From: Incurvaria masculella
Taxonomy: Eukaryota; Arthropoda; Insecta; Lepidoptera; Incurvariidae
Length of the DNA: 64,000 nucleotides
Direction of reading: 5' to 3'
NCBI GenBank assembly: GCA_946894095.1
Contig: OX335651.1
Location: 15,274,501-15,338,500 of the forward strand
A program made the position numbers and the translations under genes. Each line of letters opens with the position of its first letter. Positions within the stretch are counted from its first letter, which is position 1. The notes beneath the pieces were generated by a model, which saw only the letters and a program-made list of their open reading frames with translations, searched no databases and was not told the origin of the DNA. This document shows, piece after piece, positions 42,506-55,009 of this stretch.

Positions 42506-43687
42506 ACTCGCGTAATACTGACACGTGAGCACTGCTCTTTCGTCCAAAGGCCTCGACTTTTGTACCACTACTATGTTATCAAAATGTAAAATAACTAAGT
42601 TTTTTTTTAAGTCATACAGCTGCTTACGGCACAATAAAACAACAAAATTAAGAAATTAAAGGTGTAAATTCCACGTTTTGATTTCTGCTGGTTTATGAAA
42701 CATACACATTTCATAAGCAACCATGAATTTACATTTAATCTTTTTGAAAATATGTACATTATTACCCTCTACTATGAAGGCTATCGAGTAAGCTCTATCA
42801 ACAAGGCGACATCGCCTGTCAAAAATATTGCATGCGTTTGCGTTCGTAGTAGGAGGTCTGTTCTAGGCGGTAGCATAGACAAAGGATAGTAGGGATAGCC
42901 TGCTAACGTCATACAACGTACAAAACTCGCTAAATACTTCTTTTTTCGTAAGTACTACTAGCATGACATTTCTAACCAGAGCCATCATAAAAAATATCGT
43001 TGATGTTCAATTAATTAATTTAATGTATTCTCAAATGTGAATTGCAACGCCATTTGTTGACTTTTATAATCCCTATTCAACAATTTTATAACGTTGGCAA
43101 TATTTCCCTAATATAATTTATAGACTAGGAGGTCGCGACCAAAATGGTAACGATAACGTAAATGAATGAAACTGAGTTTACAGGTTAAAGACGATTTAAT
43201 TTAAAAAAATACTGGTTATTGTTGTATAATTAATTGGTATCGATATTTCTAAACAATCGGTATATTCATCAGCAGGTACATACCAACATCTATTTTATAT
43301 AGCCAATCTAGACAACGGAACCACATATTTAGCATCAGAGGGTTGGTCTCTAACAAGTGAAGCCAGATTCAGCCATTTACGTTACCGTGACCGAATATGT
43401 CGTGACCTCCCGGAATATTATCTACGGCGGGAGCGAGCATCGTGCGAAATGCCGCACTTTGCGAGACGTTCCCTAGCCCCTCCTAATAGTTCAAGGCCAA
43501 ATGTAATGTATAAGAAATACAGCGTGGGTGCTTCGCCTCGCGGGAGTCTTAATTTCTACATTAAAAATATTTTAAAATGATGAACCGTAGTGATGAGGTA
43601 TTTTTGGAATGTGGAGCAGAACATTCTGCTTGTTTTTTAAATACTCTGTATATGAATGTGATAAACATATCTTTGATGTCGTTTAGG
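42506..43687. other. Intergenic, nothing recognised
   Basis: No exon or recognised element. Confidence 0.4.
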
Positions 43688-44612
43688 TATATAAGGTGAG
43701 TTTAAAATAATCTACAAGCCTTATAGGGTTGATTCAGTATCTGATATAGAACAACTTTTGCTAAGAATGGAGGTATGTAATTTTTTTTGTTCCATTTTAA
43801 TTTTTGAGAAATTTATGCATTACATTCTTCCCAGTATTTTAAACAACTTTTGCGAAGAAACTATGTACCTATCGGTAATGGTTTCCAAGAAAATAAATTA
43901 TTAAAGTGCACTAACTCTTCAAACTGCCTATTTGAAAAATAGGTTCCGCGCCGCGCCGGCCAGCGGCGTGGAGGCGGCGCGCGGCGGCAGAGTCTATTTT
44001 ACCTACCCGAATAGTTTTGCCTCCTTCCCACGCTGACGTTCGCCGCGCCGGGCTATGGCAAATCCATCGCGGCTGTAATGTAGGTATGTACACAAGCATG
44101 CATGTCCTTTTTCGCCCGATCGGCACTCGCTTCACTTAAATTCACTCACGTGTGATACTCAGGTCCGATGCGCGTCATGGACCTTGACATACTAATTGCT
44201 TTCAAAACGAAAACAAACGTCCTTCAGTGAGAGGGGCGGCGGCGGCGGCGGGGTAGATGGGGTGGCGGGGCTTCTGTCTGCGCACGCGGCGGCGGCGGCG
44301 GCGGAGAAATTGTCTTGTGTCAGTGGGTCACGGTCGGGTCAATGGCCCGTGGTTGACCTATATTTTTAATTAGGTAGTTGAAGAGTTAGTGCACTTCAAT
44401 AAATTATTTACTTGGAAACCATTACAGATAGGTGCATAGTTTCTTCGCAAAAGTTGTTTAAAATACTGGGAAGAACATACTGTTTAAATTTCTCAAAAAT
44501 TAAAATGGAACAAAAAAAATTACATACCTACATTCTTAGCAAAAGTTGTTCTATATCAGATACTGAATCAACCCTATAAGGCTTGTAGATTATTTTAAAC
44601 TCACCTTATATA
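43688..44612. mobile_element. Long inverted repeat enclosing a CpG-rich core
   Basis: Arms 43688-43922 and 44378-44612 (235 bp) are about 95% identical inverted copies: TATAAGGTGAGTTTAAAATA, GGGTTGATTCAGTATCTGAT, AACTTTTGCGAAGAAACTAT, GTGCACTAACTCTTCAA. The 455-bp core is GC-rich with (CGG)n at 44233-44253 and 44288-44306 and many CpG. It is either a foldback element that captured a CpG-rich segment, or an inverted duplication around a promoter. Confidence 0.8.
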
Positions 44613-44872
44613 TTTGTAAGGTATAGGTGCATACTAATCACCTGTAAACGGGTATGGGTATTGATACATTTCCAGTCGGAACCTATGTTATTCAGCCGCT
44701 TTGTTATTTATACCCGTAATATAATGTTTTTGTGCTAAACTGCATTTTTATTTCGGTGTAAATATTGTTCACACTTCACAATTAATATTTCAACGGCCCG
44801 CAAGCTATGTTCCCCATACCAAAGAACATCGATATAATGTAACCAAAGAATATATGATATATACCCCATACC

Positions 44873-45179
44873 AACGTTTGTTTACTAATCATTTGAAAAA
44901 CACTGCCACAATTTGCTTGATATTTGGTATCTTATATTTGAGAATAAATAGCTGCCTCTGCACGTTTTTGTTTTGCTGAAAAATCTAAAGCAAGTCAAAT
45001 AACAGGCAAAAGAAAATCTTCATACAATTTTTATTTTCTCTTTTGTTTGACACATGATCCATTTTTCAAAAAAACAAACACGTCAGACATAATATTTGTT
45101 GCTTGATATTAAATTCCAAATATCAAGCAAATTTGAACAGTCGTTTGGTTTGCTAATTAGTACCTAGTAAACTACGTTT
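44873..45179. mobile_element. MITE-like element with inverted ends
   Basis: Inverted AATTTGCTTGATATTTGG (44910-44927) and its partner (45116-45133), with weaker complementarity extending outward to AACGTTTGTTTACTAATC. Confidence 0.5.
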
Positions 45180-46070
45180 GGATGGGAAGCTTAATTTTCT
45201 AATGCTTAAACCGAAAATAAAAAAAATCCTAAAACCTTCATAAACCAAAGACAAGACATATCCCAACTTTCCCAAAAATAATCCGTCCAAAGAATTGGAC
45301 CACGAGTTTCTCTCGATTGCAAGAGTGGCACCGACGACGGAATTGGGGGTTAATCTTTTAGGATAAATTCATCATCATCAGTCTATTAATAACACAGTAG
45401 AGAAGGCTCACACTAATTGCCCTAGATTTCATAGGGTAATCTTTTTCATCTAAGAGGGTAAATGACTGTCGACATACTTACCACAATAGCATTTGAAGTT
45501 GTATTCTATTCATGTTTTAAAACTATTGGCCCACCTTTTGTATGTCCAACTACCAAGAAGTTATGGTTTCAAACACACTTTCAAGTATATACCTAGTAAA
45601 GTTTTAATAAAAGAGAGAATATCATTATTATTTGACACATAGAGCCATCTATCCAAAAACGCATGAACCGTTGAGGAGAGTAGTAAATATAAATTGGTTG
45701 CGTTTGTGTCGACAGAATCAAATAATATTCACTCACCTTACGAGATGGCGCCACAACAAAAATAAAAATACATATATATTAATGATAACGAACCAACATG
45801 TAACTAAAGCAGTTAGAAATTTTACATTTACTGACTGCCAAAACCAAAGATAATTACTGAATGATGATTACCTTTACCTATAGGTTTGGGATGATTTGGG
45901 TGGCTGGAAATTTGCTAGCTAGCCGCCGCAACTGGTAACCGTTGCGTTGCGTTGCTATAACAACGACAATGCATTCCTTGTTGGGGCTGCCAGCCTATGA
46001 AAATTACCGTAAATATTTTTTTATTCTACTAGGTTTTTGGGATTTTGTTTAACATGATTTATTTGTGTTT
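45180..46070. other. Intergenic, nothing recognised
   Basis: No exon, RNA gene or repeat that I can name. Confidence 0.4.
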
Positions 46071-46700
46071 AAAGGAGAATGCCCAAATTCAGGCCTCTTT
46101 GAAATCATGCGTGTCTTTTATTGACACATATGCGATAATTTATAAATATTATTTAAACATGTTTTAAACCATCTGAATCCCCATTTTTCACGGCCGGTTA
46201 CTCGTTAAATTATTAAAAGTAAGCATTCACAATTACTTATTTTCCTACTCACAGTATGAATAAGACAAGGTTAGAACATTGCATAGGCAGTACTTCCGTT
46301 GTCACAAGATGTGTTCGGGTAGCCTGCTCCATGCCATTTCCGGACGGAAAGAAGAAAAAAAGGCGTAAAAACGTAAGTAAAATTGTCCCTAGGACCAATG
46401 TAAAGGATTGTTGCTTACTAAATATCAAAGAGACATTAAACTTTGTTCATCTTTATTGCGTTTGGACTGGAGAATTTTGCTCCACGCCTGAGCGCTCTGT
46501 GTTTCTAAAAAATTAATAACCTCAAACCGCAATTTGTCAATAACTTTAAAATGGCAATGAATTTGGTCTTCAAAATTCATAACTCGAAAAGTTTTATTAT
46601 TTTCTAAATTATAACACTTGTTTTGAAGATAGATACTTAAATTTTAAGGGGCCCAAACCTTGTGGCATTGTCTAATATTATAGAATGGGCATTCTCCTTT
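46071..46700. mobile_element. 630-bp non-autonomous DNA element
   Basis: Ends are AAAGGAGAATGCCCA and TGGGCATTCTCCTTT, a perfect 15-bp inverted pair. A short open frame inside (46256-46516, basic) has no domain that I recognise. Confidence 0.65.
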
Positions 46701-46899
46701 GATAATTTTTTAAGTAATTTATTATCACTTACAAAAATCAATAGAGCCCTTTTATTGGTATATTTACTGGTGGTTAGGTTGTTTTACTATCATCACTTTC
46801 ATAACACACAGAACATATTTAAAAAACTTAAATAACTCAAAAACTATTGATTTTAGACTCCCATTTCACTGGGCCAAATTTGTTGCAAATTAGCTCTAG

Positions 46900-47230
46900 A
46901 ATGACTCCTTCCAAGGAATGTATCGAATTACCAAACATTCTGTATACACAACTAACTATAAAACAGCCACGTTATTCTCACAGCCAAGATGCTCAATATG
47001 GCATACCTACCTGGCAACACCGAAACCGGTAACAGACCAATCCCCGTCGCCTTGCCAACCAACCGCCGCCCTTTCATATTCAATCGGCCGGCGACTTTGA
47101 ACCGAGCGCGCGCGTTGACGCCGAGCGCGATAATGGCGGGAGTTCGCCTTTCAAAAGTTTTCAAACCTTCGTAACTAGTGATAGCCGGAGACAGTGCAAT
47201 GAAGTGTGTTTGGTGAGGTGACCGGTCGCG
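46900..47230 (+). promoter_or_regulatory. 5' region of SCAR with two possible upstream ORFs
   Basis: GC content rises from about 47030. Upstream ATGs at 47133-47174 (13 codons plus stop) and 47199-47216 (5 codons plus stop) precede the SCAR start if this sequence is transcribed. No TATA box is obvious; a CpG-type promoter is inference. The true first exon may be further upstream. Confidence 0.4.
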
Positions 47231-47519
47231 ATGCCGTTCGTCCCGCGCGCGGTTGAGCCGCGTTTCGTGTCGCGGACGAGCCTGCGGGACGCTGCGGGCC
47301 ATCCGCGCGTCCGAGATGAGGAGCTGCAGGCCGTCACCAACTGCACGCTGGCGGGAGCGCTGCGGCAGCTGGCGTCCCTCGTCTTGCTGGCTGACGATGT
47401 GTTCGGGGAGCTGGCGCAGCGGCTGAGCGACGTGAATGGCCGCTCGCAGGCTCTGCTGGACCGGCTCGCGCGAATTGAAGAGAAGGCCGATGCCTACGAC
47501 CCGAAGAAAGTCCCAGTCC
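47231..47519 (+). CDS. SCAR: First coding exon of SCAR/WAVE
   Basis: Encodes the N-terminal SCAR homology domain of the WAVE actin nucleation-promoting factor, which binds Abi and HSPC300 in the WAVE regulatory complex and relays Rac signals to Arp2/3. The family pattern is clear: MPFVPRAVEPRFVSR at the start, ELQAVTNCTLAGALRQLASL, then ADDVFGELAQRLSDVNGR and a helix ending in DPKKVPV. The ATG is preceded in frame by TGA 12 bases upstream, so the start is well supported. The exon ends in phase 1 at a CC GTGAGT donor. The next exon, which should carry the conserved KAF and YRDDGK region, is not in the window, so intron 1 exceeds 16 kb. Confidence 0.9.
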
Positions 47520-48879
47520 GTGAGTACCTAACATATTCTTACGCTAGCTAACCCCTTCTCGAAAATGTGCTAACTGCATGCATCCATCAATTGTCATTGA
47601 TGTACCGAGCTAACATCTTCGTTTCTAACAAGAATGACAGCAAGTAAATCAAGATTTTGACCATGCACAGGAAAAAAAAGGTAAGACTGGTTTAGGTACC
47701 TATTTCTGTTCAACAAGAGCGTTCCCAGTTTGTGAAAATGTAAAATTGTCTGTAGATAGGTAGGTACATATAGAGGTGTCTCTCAGAGTCCAATTAGTAT
47801 CGGCTGCGGAACTGTCGATCATTGTTAACAAGCAATCATTAATCCTTAATTGACGAGGCAACGCAATCACTCGACACGTCCTCATAAATACGGTGTGCCA
47901 ACGGTGTAGGTATTACAAACTTACTTTCTTGAACAAAACCAGCGTTTTATGTTTATTTTGTTTACTAAGTATAGTATACCTAAGTAAGTAAGCAGGCAGA
48001 GCATAACTTACTTTCCGGCGGGCACGCCATGTTACCTCCCAACATGAATGAAGCCAACCGCCAAAATAAACCGGTTGAGCCGAACTGAACCGCGAACCGC
48101 GAATAGGTACTTCGACAAAAGGAAGCTTCGCAAGTAAGCGGCCCTTTATACCTACCTACCTAAGCATCAATCCATAGGAGGTGTAAGGTACTACCTACCT
48201 GTTTATGTCTCAATGTGGCAATGTGGTCAATGTTTTTAATTAATTTAGGTTAGATTTTGTTTGATCCTAGACTTGAATTTAATTATTTAATACTTATGTA
48301 GGTAGGGACGTACAAAACTTTGTTTTAGGCCATGAATCCTCCCGCCTGATTTTCTTTTGCATATTATAGATAGGTATGTGGACATTTTACTTGATTAGGT
48401 AATTTCAAAATAGTTAGTGCATACTTACATACTTACATAGCTAAATTGCCATCAGGGAAAGACATATAAAAGAAACAAACAAAATTGTCTGAACAGATGA
48501 AAATATTTAAATTTAACCAGAATTTTAACTTCGAGGTCATAACATGACAGTCCTGCTAAACAAATGTCGCAGTCTTAGGAAAAAGTATACACAAAAACTT
48601 CAAAACAAAACGAGTAGTAGAGACCATGAATCACCTTCCAGCTGATGTTATGAACGGCAATCGGTTAAAAAATGGACTTGATGAAGCGATTCGGCATGGG
48701 TGGCTAACATGTCGTCATGAAATTCCCACATTTTGAAACCATCATAAACTATGAAGTTGGCAAGCCATGTCGTTATGAAATACCTACCTAGCAAATATTA
48801 TCAACTTTTTTCAAGTTGTTTTAAGTTTTTTTAAAGCGGTGCCTGTAATATTTACATAAAAAAAATCAATTTCCGTGCG
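47520..48879. other. SCAR intron 1, first part
   Basis: Many TACCTACCT/TAGGTAGG-type short motifs, no exon recognised. Confidence 0.5.
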
Positions 48880-49040
48880 TTAGTCTCCCTAAAACTCGAA
48901 AACGACTCGAACGATTTTGATGAAATTGTTTGTGTGTATTCGGTCGGGTCCCTGAATGGTTTAGATTTGACCCAGTTGGTGACGCTGTTGTCGAGATATT
49001 GACCCGAGTGGAGCCGGGCACCTCAGCTAGTCATTAATAA
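48880..49040. repeat. Degenerate interspersed repeat (ACCCGAGTGGAG type)
   Basis: ACTCGAACGATTTTGATGAA and GACCCGAGTGGAGCCGGG are hallmarks of the repeat family also seen near 4390 and 61870. Confidence 0.5.
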
Positions 49041-49334
49041 ATGGATAACAAGCTGAAAAATAAGCTGCAATTTCTACATTTATGTCGGAATGTTTTTTCG
49101 TGAACAATTAAACTCTTTACAATCATGTTAGAGAGCCGTCGCCGAAAGAAAACGTCATATAAAACCAAAACGAATATCCACAGGAAGAAATCCAGGAGTA
49201 CCGTTGCGTTAAATTGACAAGTGTTGACATTTTTACACACATTTAGGTACACACACATAAATCAGGCCGCTGCTATGCGCCGATGCGATGGCAAATATTA
49301 TGGAGTGCCATGCATTTCGATCACGAATTGTTTA

Positions 49335-49450
49335 ATAGAACTGGACATGAATGGCTAATACCACACCTATTATACGCCATGATATGTACCACAGCACAAC
49401 GCATTCCTAAATTAATTAGGTGATATCCCAGCACCTTCCCTATCTTAAAA
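49335..49450 (-). repeat. SINE 3'-end fragment
   Basis: GAACTGGACATGAATGGCTA, GATATGTACCACAGCACAAC and CCCAGCACCTTCCCTATCTT, minus orientation. Confidence 0.6.
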
Positions 49451-49744
49451 TTTCGCCAGATTCAATAATGTCAGTTCCACAGATCCGATCACATCTTCAT
49501 ATTAAACTCGCTCGAGCTTGTGCTGAAGTTAAACAACTACTATGTATTCCAAAGCCTTACAAGTGCTTCGTGGGTAGATTGTGGATGCGTCGAAAATACA
49601 TTGGTTGGGATTCAATCAAACGCCGCGGAATTCTACTGTCCCTTACCGTCCGGCCCACAGAAGAGAAAAGAAAGGAGAAGTTTTATGTCGACGTTAATTG
49701 GGTCGCTGCAACGCGCCGTATGGACATTTTGTCCATATTGATAT

Positions 49745-50360
49745 CTACGTTCCTAAGGATTCCCAATGATTACCAAAGATTTCCAATTGTTCCTGGAGGT
49801 TTCCATGATTCTTAATGGACTACCAAAGATTCCTAAGGGATTACTCAAGATTTCCAATATTAACAAAGATTCTGGGATTTCTTAAGATTAATAAGGACTC
49901 TTAAGATTCCTAGAATAACCAAAACGCTTCATTTGAGCAGGCATTTGGAGGGAAAAAGAAGGTCATGCGGCCGATTGTCTCAATAACAAGAAGTTTCTCT
50001 TCCAATTTCACTTGAAAACTTAATTTTTTTTACGTAACCAAACTAAAAAAAAGGTCATGCGCCTGATGGTCTCTCAATATTTATTTCTCTTCCAATTTTA
50101 CTGGAATACTGAAAAAAAATGCGAATAACCAAAAAAAATATTCAGCGAACAATGCCTTCACATTCCTCGAACTCCCGCGCCTAACATTACTAAATTGATC
50201 AATTCATTTGTTAGATTACAAATGGTTTCCTTAAGATTCCCAGATTCCCTACAATTACTCAAAATTTCCAGAGATTCCTCGGACACCACCAGATTTCCCG
50301 AAATCCCACCTAAGATTACCTGAGATTACTGAGATTACTAAACAATTGTGAACCAGATTC
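49745..50360. repeat. Degenerate GATTCC/GATTTCC minisatellite with an internal direct repeat
   Basis: Runs of GATTCC, GATTACC and GATTTCC variants every 8-14 bases at 49745-49925 and 50215-50360. Between them AAGGTCATGCG and TTTCTCTTCCAATTT recur in two direct blocks at about 49960 and 50050. Confidence 0.6.
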
Positions 50361-50824
50361 CCTGAGTTACTGACCCCTCGGTCCATCCTATGGTCCAACC
50401 ATCATTTTCGCGCGGGAATGTGCTCCCAAAAGGTGTTTGTAAAGTCAACTCCCACCCAAGGCTCCCACGAACACAAACCTTTTATACGTCTGGGACAATG
50501 TTTACAATACTTACAATACGAGTGCACTCATAAATTTATAAAACGCACCTACCAGCTTGTGTATAAATAAATACATATAAAAAAACCTTTCAGTCTTCAA
50601 TCGGCGACAGCCGCTCACATTGTAGGCGCGCTAGATGCCACATCTCCTTCCGTTTTTTATCTGTGTTCCGTCCTAATAAGTACCGACCGCCCTGCCGCCA
50701 TACACCACCGTGACCGTTGACTTGGGTAGAATGTGGGGGCTGAACATCGAGTAAGGAATAAGTGGCGACCGAAATTCCCCCGTACAGCGACGTTTTAGTG
50801 ATAATACATACACTGACTGTATTA

Positions 50825-51240
50825 GTCAGTTCGCTTACGAATTCTCTCACTCCTGATATATTCGCGTGCCAACGATACGCAAGAACTGCACAGAGTTATC
50901 ACAACTTACAAATCGCTTATCGAAATTTCGCTGAGCTATTCTTTTCCGCAGATTTACACCAGGCATTTGAGGGACACTAAATCGCCCGTCCATCGATTTT
51001 TATATTTGTGTAGAAATATGAAATCTTATAGGTAGTTAAATGTGTTGAAAATATGTATCTACACACAGATAAAATATCCATGCACGGGCGATTTAGTGTG
51101 TCCATCAAATGCCTACTCTATTCAATGGTGTAAACCTGCAGTAACGAAGAGCTCAGCGAAATTTCGATAAGCGATTTTAACTCCGCCATTTACGAACCAA
51201 CACTCGATGATGCACGTCCCGAATTCGTAAGCGAACTGAC
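50825..51240. mobile_element. Foldback element with about 165-bp arms
   Basis: Arms 50825-50995 and 51080-51240: GTCAGTTCGCTTACGAATTC, ATCGCTTATCGAAATTTCGC, GCATTTGA(G/T)GGACAC and TAAATCGCCCGT in inverted order. The arms differ by small indels. Confidence 0.75.
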
Positions 51241-51559
51241 TGGCTGGCGCTACAGCCAGTGTAGTTGCGCTGCCACTATACGGATGGGTTCAGTCGCTGC
51301 TCCCGTCCTTTCTTACTCGACGGGGCTGAAATTCAACCGGACCGAAAGATTCAATTAACGGTTTCAGCCGAATCCGTACTGACGCGTCCGTCGGCTGAAG
51401 AGCGTTACCTCATCGGAACGGTTTCATTTGAACGGGAGTAAGGCAGCATAATTGACCGGCCGCTGTAGCGTCGGACAGCTTGCCCAATTTTCCGTTCGTT
51501 GGCCTCACGCTCTAGCTACGCTGACGGATGTCATAGTTTTCAAATACCGTTCAAAATAC

Positions 51560-51930
51560 GGTTTTTATGCAACCTGACTTGGATGGCTACCGTTGATATT
51601 AGCCCAATACACCACAGTCCCGAAGGAATTAAGTGCCATGCCAGGACCTTCCCTTTACGAGCACGGCTATATTGAACTGGATGGAAAACACGGACAATTT
51701 TTCATTGCCGCTTCGTCCATCTTTTCATCCAATGCGATGGTACTAATCCGGGCGGGCTTAAAACCTAAAGGGGACCTACAGTTTTACTTGGATTCCGAAC
51801 CTTGGACCATGGCATTCGTGAGGAAATGTACTTATCCAATTCAGAAAGAGAAAGAAAGTGGTGCATTAACGGGGCAATTATTTGAGCCCAGACCCCTGGT
51901 ATGCTTGGCAATTCCCCGCGCTGAATTGCC
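51560..51930 (-). repeat. SINE with tRNA-like head
   Basis: Minus strand: GATATTAGCCCAATACACCA, GAACTGGATGGAAAACACGG, GCGATGGTACTAATCCGGGC, AAGAGAAAGAAAGTGGTGCA and a reversed tRNA-like head around 51880-51930. Confidence 0.75.
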
Positions 51931-52669
51931 AAAAAATACTAGTTTAAAAGTAGACCCCTCATGGATAATACACATTATCTGTGCACCTCGTCTGGCGTAT
52001 CATCTGTCGTTGGGGGGAGCATAGTTTGACTACATTTTTAAAATTCACTTGTATGTAAAATTGCGAAATTTCCATGTTAGTCCACTTTTTTACGGGTGTC
52101 ACATTGTATAGCTAGACACTATAGGTATTCTAGGCACTCTAGCCGGTGTATTCTGGACCTATTCTGTTACATGGTTTTATGTTTGTTTTAATTCCAATTC
52201 ACTTTTGCCAACGAGAAAATCGGCGAAGCACAATACTATCTAAAGCACAATACTAAATCCACTATCATTGTCACTCAAATCCTATGACGGTTCTCCTTCC
52301 GCACCGACTCTATGTTGATTCCGGCTCACAGCACTTGTCGGGTCAATTCGCCAGCGGTGTAGTTGTAAACGTGAAGCCAGCAGTATCAGTTTCCATTGAT
52401 CGCGGTGACGGTAACAGTGGTTTATCAACATTCACTGCGTTAACATTGCCTCGGGCCCTCGGGTGCACGTAGAGGTGTGTCAACATACGCGTCTACTTCC
52501 CCCTACACGGGAATACAAAAATATTCAACACATACACGTAGGGCGCCCCCGAAGGTATTTAAGAAAATATACATATAATTAGCGAAAATGTATTCATATG
52601 TTTAATTTACTTGTTTAGATATATACAGCAGGATCTATTTAATCCGATTAAACAGCTAGTATCTGACTT

Positions 52670-52835
52670 TCGATCTGATATTAGCCATCCATGTCCAATT
52701 ACATAAAAAAATCCAGTTAAATTTTACCCTTAAATATAAGGTAAGTTCTGACTAGACACCTTTCCATGTGGTGTGTTAGACTATTTCATGACAGTAGGTG
52801 TGGTATGAGCTATCCCATTCCCAGTCCCATAAAAA
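52670..52835 (+). repeat. Two SINE 3'-end fragments
   Basis: GATATTAGCCATCCATGTCC near 52677, then CCTTTCCATGTGGTGTGTTA and GTATGAGCTATCCC near 52760-52820. Confidence 0.6.
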
Positions 52836-54060
52836 CAATTTTTTTTCCTAAACTGGTAACAAGGGATTTGTTTCATAAATTAATTTGGGACCTTGTGTCG
52901 TAATTGGATCTACAACATTGCGACATTGTGTTCTAATTTGGGTCACACACAACGGCCAGGCGATTCGCGTGAAATGGCATAGGTATATTCTGTCTATATT
53001 ATTTCTGTTTAAGGTGTGTGAACACTTATATATTTTACAAGTTTTACTAACTTTTGTATCCAAAATCACCCGTATTTCCTGGACAAAAGTTGTATGCAAT
53101 ACATAACTTAACCTAACCTAACCTAACGACATAATTGTTTGGACCATTAATTCATCAGTGATTCGGGTGGTAAGGGGGAGTACATTTAGTTTAATGCCAT
53201 ATAATAATAAATAAATTTTGGCAAAGAAAACTGCTTATAAATCACGACCAGGCCTAATCACGACAGGTAGCGTCTAGGCGACCTACCCTAAAATATGTTT
53301 TAAAGCTGTCAGAAGTTCTCCGAAATAAAACAGAAGCGTAAAGATGTGTAAAATATATTACTTGCAATCACTCAATTTCCTCAATTTTATTTCGAAAATG
53401 AATTCTTAAAAATTATGCTAAACAAATGAATTCGTGTAAAAGAAAAAAATCACATGTTTTATTTCAAACTTAAATAATAAATTAAAATTAGTTTGAAGAC
53501 AAACAAATGCTATTCTTTTCCTCCAAACCTTATTCTAACTGCATCATGGAGTACCTACATCTTTCATCTAAAATTCGTAAATAAAACTTCAAATCAAAAA
53601 CGTTAACAAAAGTAATCACACATTTTTCCGTTTCAAGGTAACACCTTCAATAAGCTTCGTGTTTTCTTCCCCAGTGGTAATGTAGTGTGATGTACCGTAG
53701 TGTAGTGTGGTTCCCGTTCAATACCCCTTTCGCTTGCAGTCCTAGTGGTGCCTTTCGCTAACGCATGCACGGTTTATCAAATTCAATCGCATTAAAAAAA
53801 CTAAAAACATTGAAAACACGCAATCAAGAGACGCTGCGCCGCCGAGACGCCGCCACCCGTCTGCACGGCTCGGCTCGGCCTGCGATGGCAGCATAAAAAC
53901 TCCGCCGCGGCGCCGCCGCCGCCGCCGCCTGAGTGATGCATTGGCGGCGGAGCTATCTTAAAACCAGTTCCGAGTAGTTTGGCCCCGGCTGAGAAAAAAC
54001 GCGGAGATTCCACCGTCAGCCCATAATGGACGCACAAAAACCCGCCGCCTGTTGAATTAG
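52836..54060. other. SCAR intron, GC-rich patch and telomere-like motif
   Basis: Three (CCTAA) units at about 53107-53126. GC-rich (CCG)n sequence at 53820-54000 has open frames on both strands without a recognised product. Confidence 0.4.
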
Positions 54061-54107
54061 GCCCTCGAGCAGACGCGCCGCGGTCCCATCGAGGTGTACC
54101 CCGACTG
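54061..54107 (+). CDS. Candidate mini-exon, low confidence
   Basis: GAATTAG acceptor-like, then a GC-rich 47-bp open segment reading ALEQTRRGPIEVYPDW if it ends at TG GTAGGA. Codon use looks coding, but the 5' splice site is weak and I cannot tie it to SCAR. Confidence 0.2.
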
Positions 54108-54189
54108 GTAGGATTGAATCGTGATTACCTACGCGTTTGATTGGTTTACTTCTATAATTAACTCTCCTAAGGTGTTTTGTTAATAATTA

Positions 54190-54315
54190 GACTTTTTTTT
54201 ATGTAACCTGCCATTGATGGCCAAAAAATCTACCGTAATGATGTTAGCCCTATACACCTAATTCCCGAAGGAATTAGGAATTATGTACCATGCCAGGACC
54301 TTCCGTTTATGAGCT
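54190..54315 (-). repeat. SINE 3'-end fragment
   Basis: T run, then GTAACCTGCCATTGATGGCC, GATGTTAGCCCTATACACCT and ATGCCAGGACCTTCCGTTTA. Confidence 0.65.
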
Positions 54316-55009
54316 ATTTTAGAATATTTTGTTGGTGTAATGATGTTACGTGTGTAGTGCCCATAAAAATAGCAGACAATGGAATACAACGTAGATTATG
54401 TAAGGTGCAGCAATCTAATTTTTTTTAAAACAAGAAGTTACTAGATGGTAAAGAATAAGGATTCAGAAAGGATTTTTTATTGCAATGGCCATAGTTATTT
54501 AAGATTTTTAAATAAAAAACGTGTTTATTTTAGACGACATTTTAGAACATTAGAATTTTCCTTCTACGATACGTCTTAATCTTATTTATTCATTGTAATT
54601 GCCATTAGTTGTGAAATTATTTTTCTTATTAAATATTGTATTATTATGTTGATATGATTATTTAGATTTTTTAATTTAAACTGGTGATTTATGCATCCAG
54701 CTTTCTTGCATCTGGGAAGCCTTGAACAATCGTACATCAGAAGACATGCCATTGCAAACTAAACTTCATAAAACTCCATAGAAAATGTTAAAATTACTAG
54801 TGTCGGCTGGGTAACTAAGTATTACAAGATGTTACAAACTGTCGAACCCTGTATTTAATAAATACATACCTACATACCGGTTTTATTAATTACCGCTTAT
54901 CGCAACATTTTTCGTAACGAGACGAACAGTGTTTGTTTAGTCGGTCATTGCTCGGCCTTTCTTATCTTAAGGCGGAAATATGACTGAAACGTGAAAAATC
55001 GTCGATAAA
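54316..55009. other. Non-coding, nothing recognised
   Basis: AT-rich, no exon or known repeat. Confidence 0.45.
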
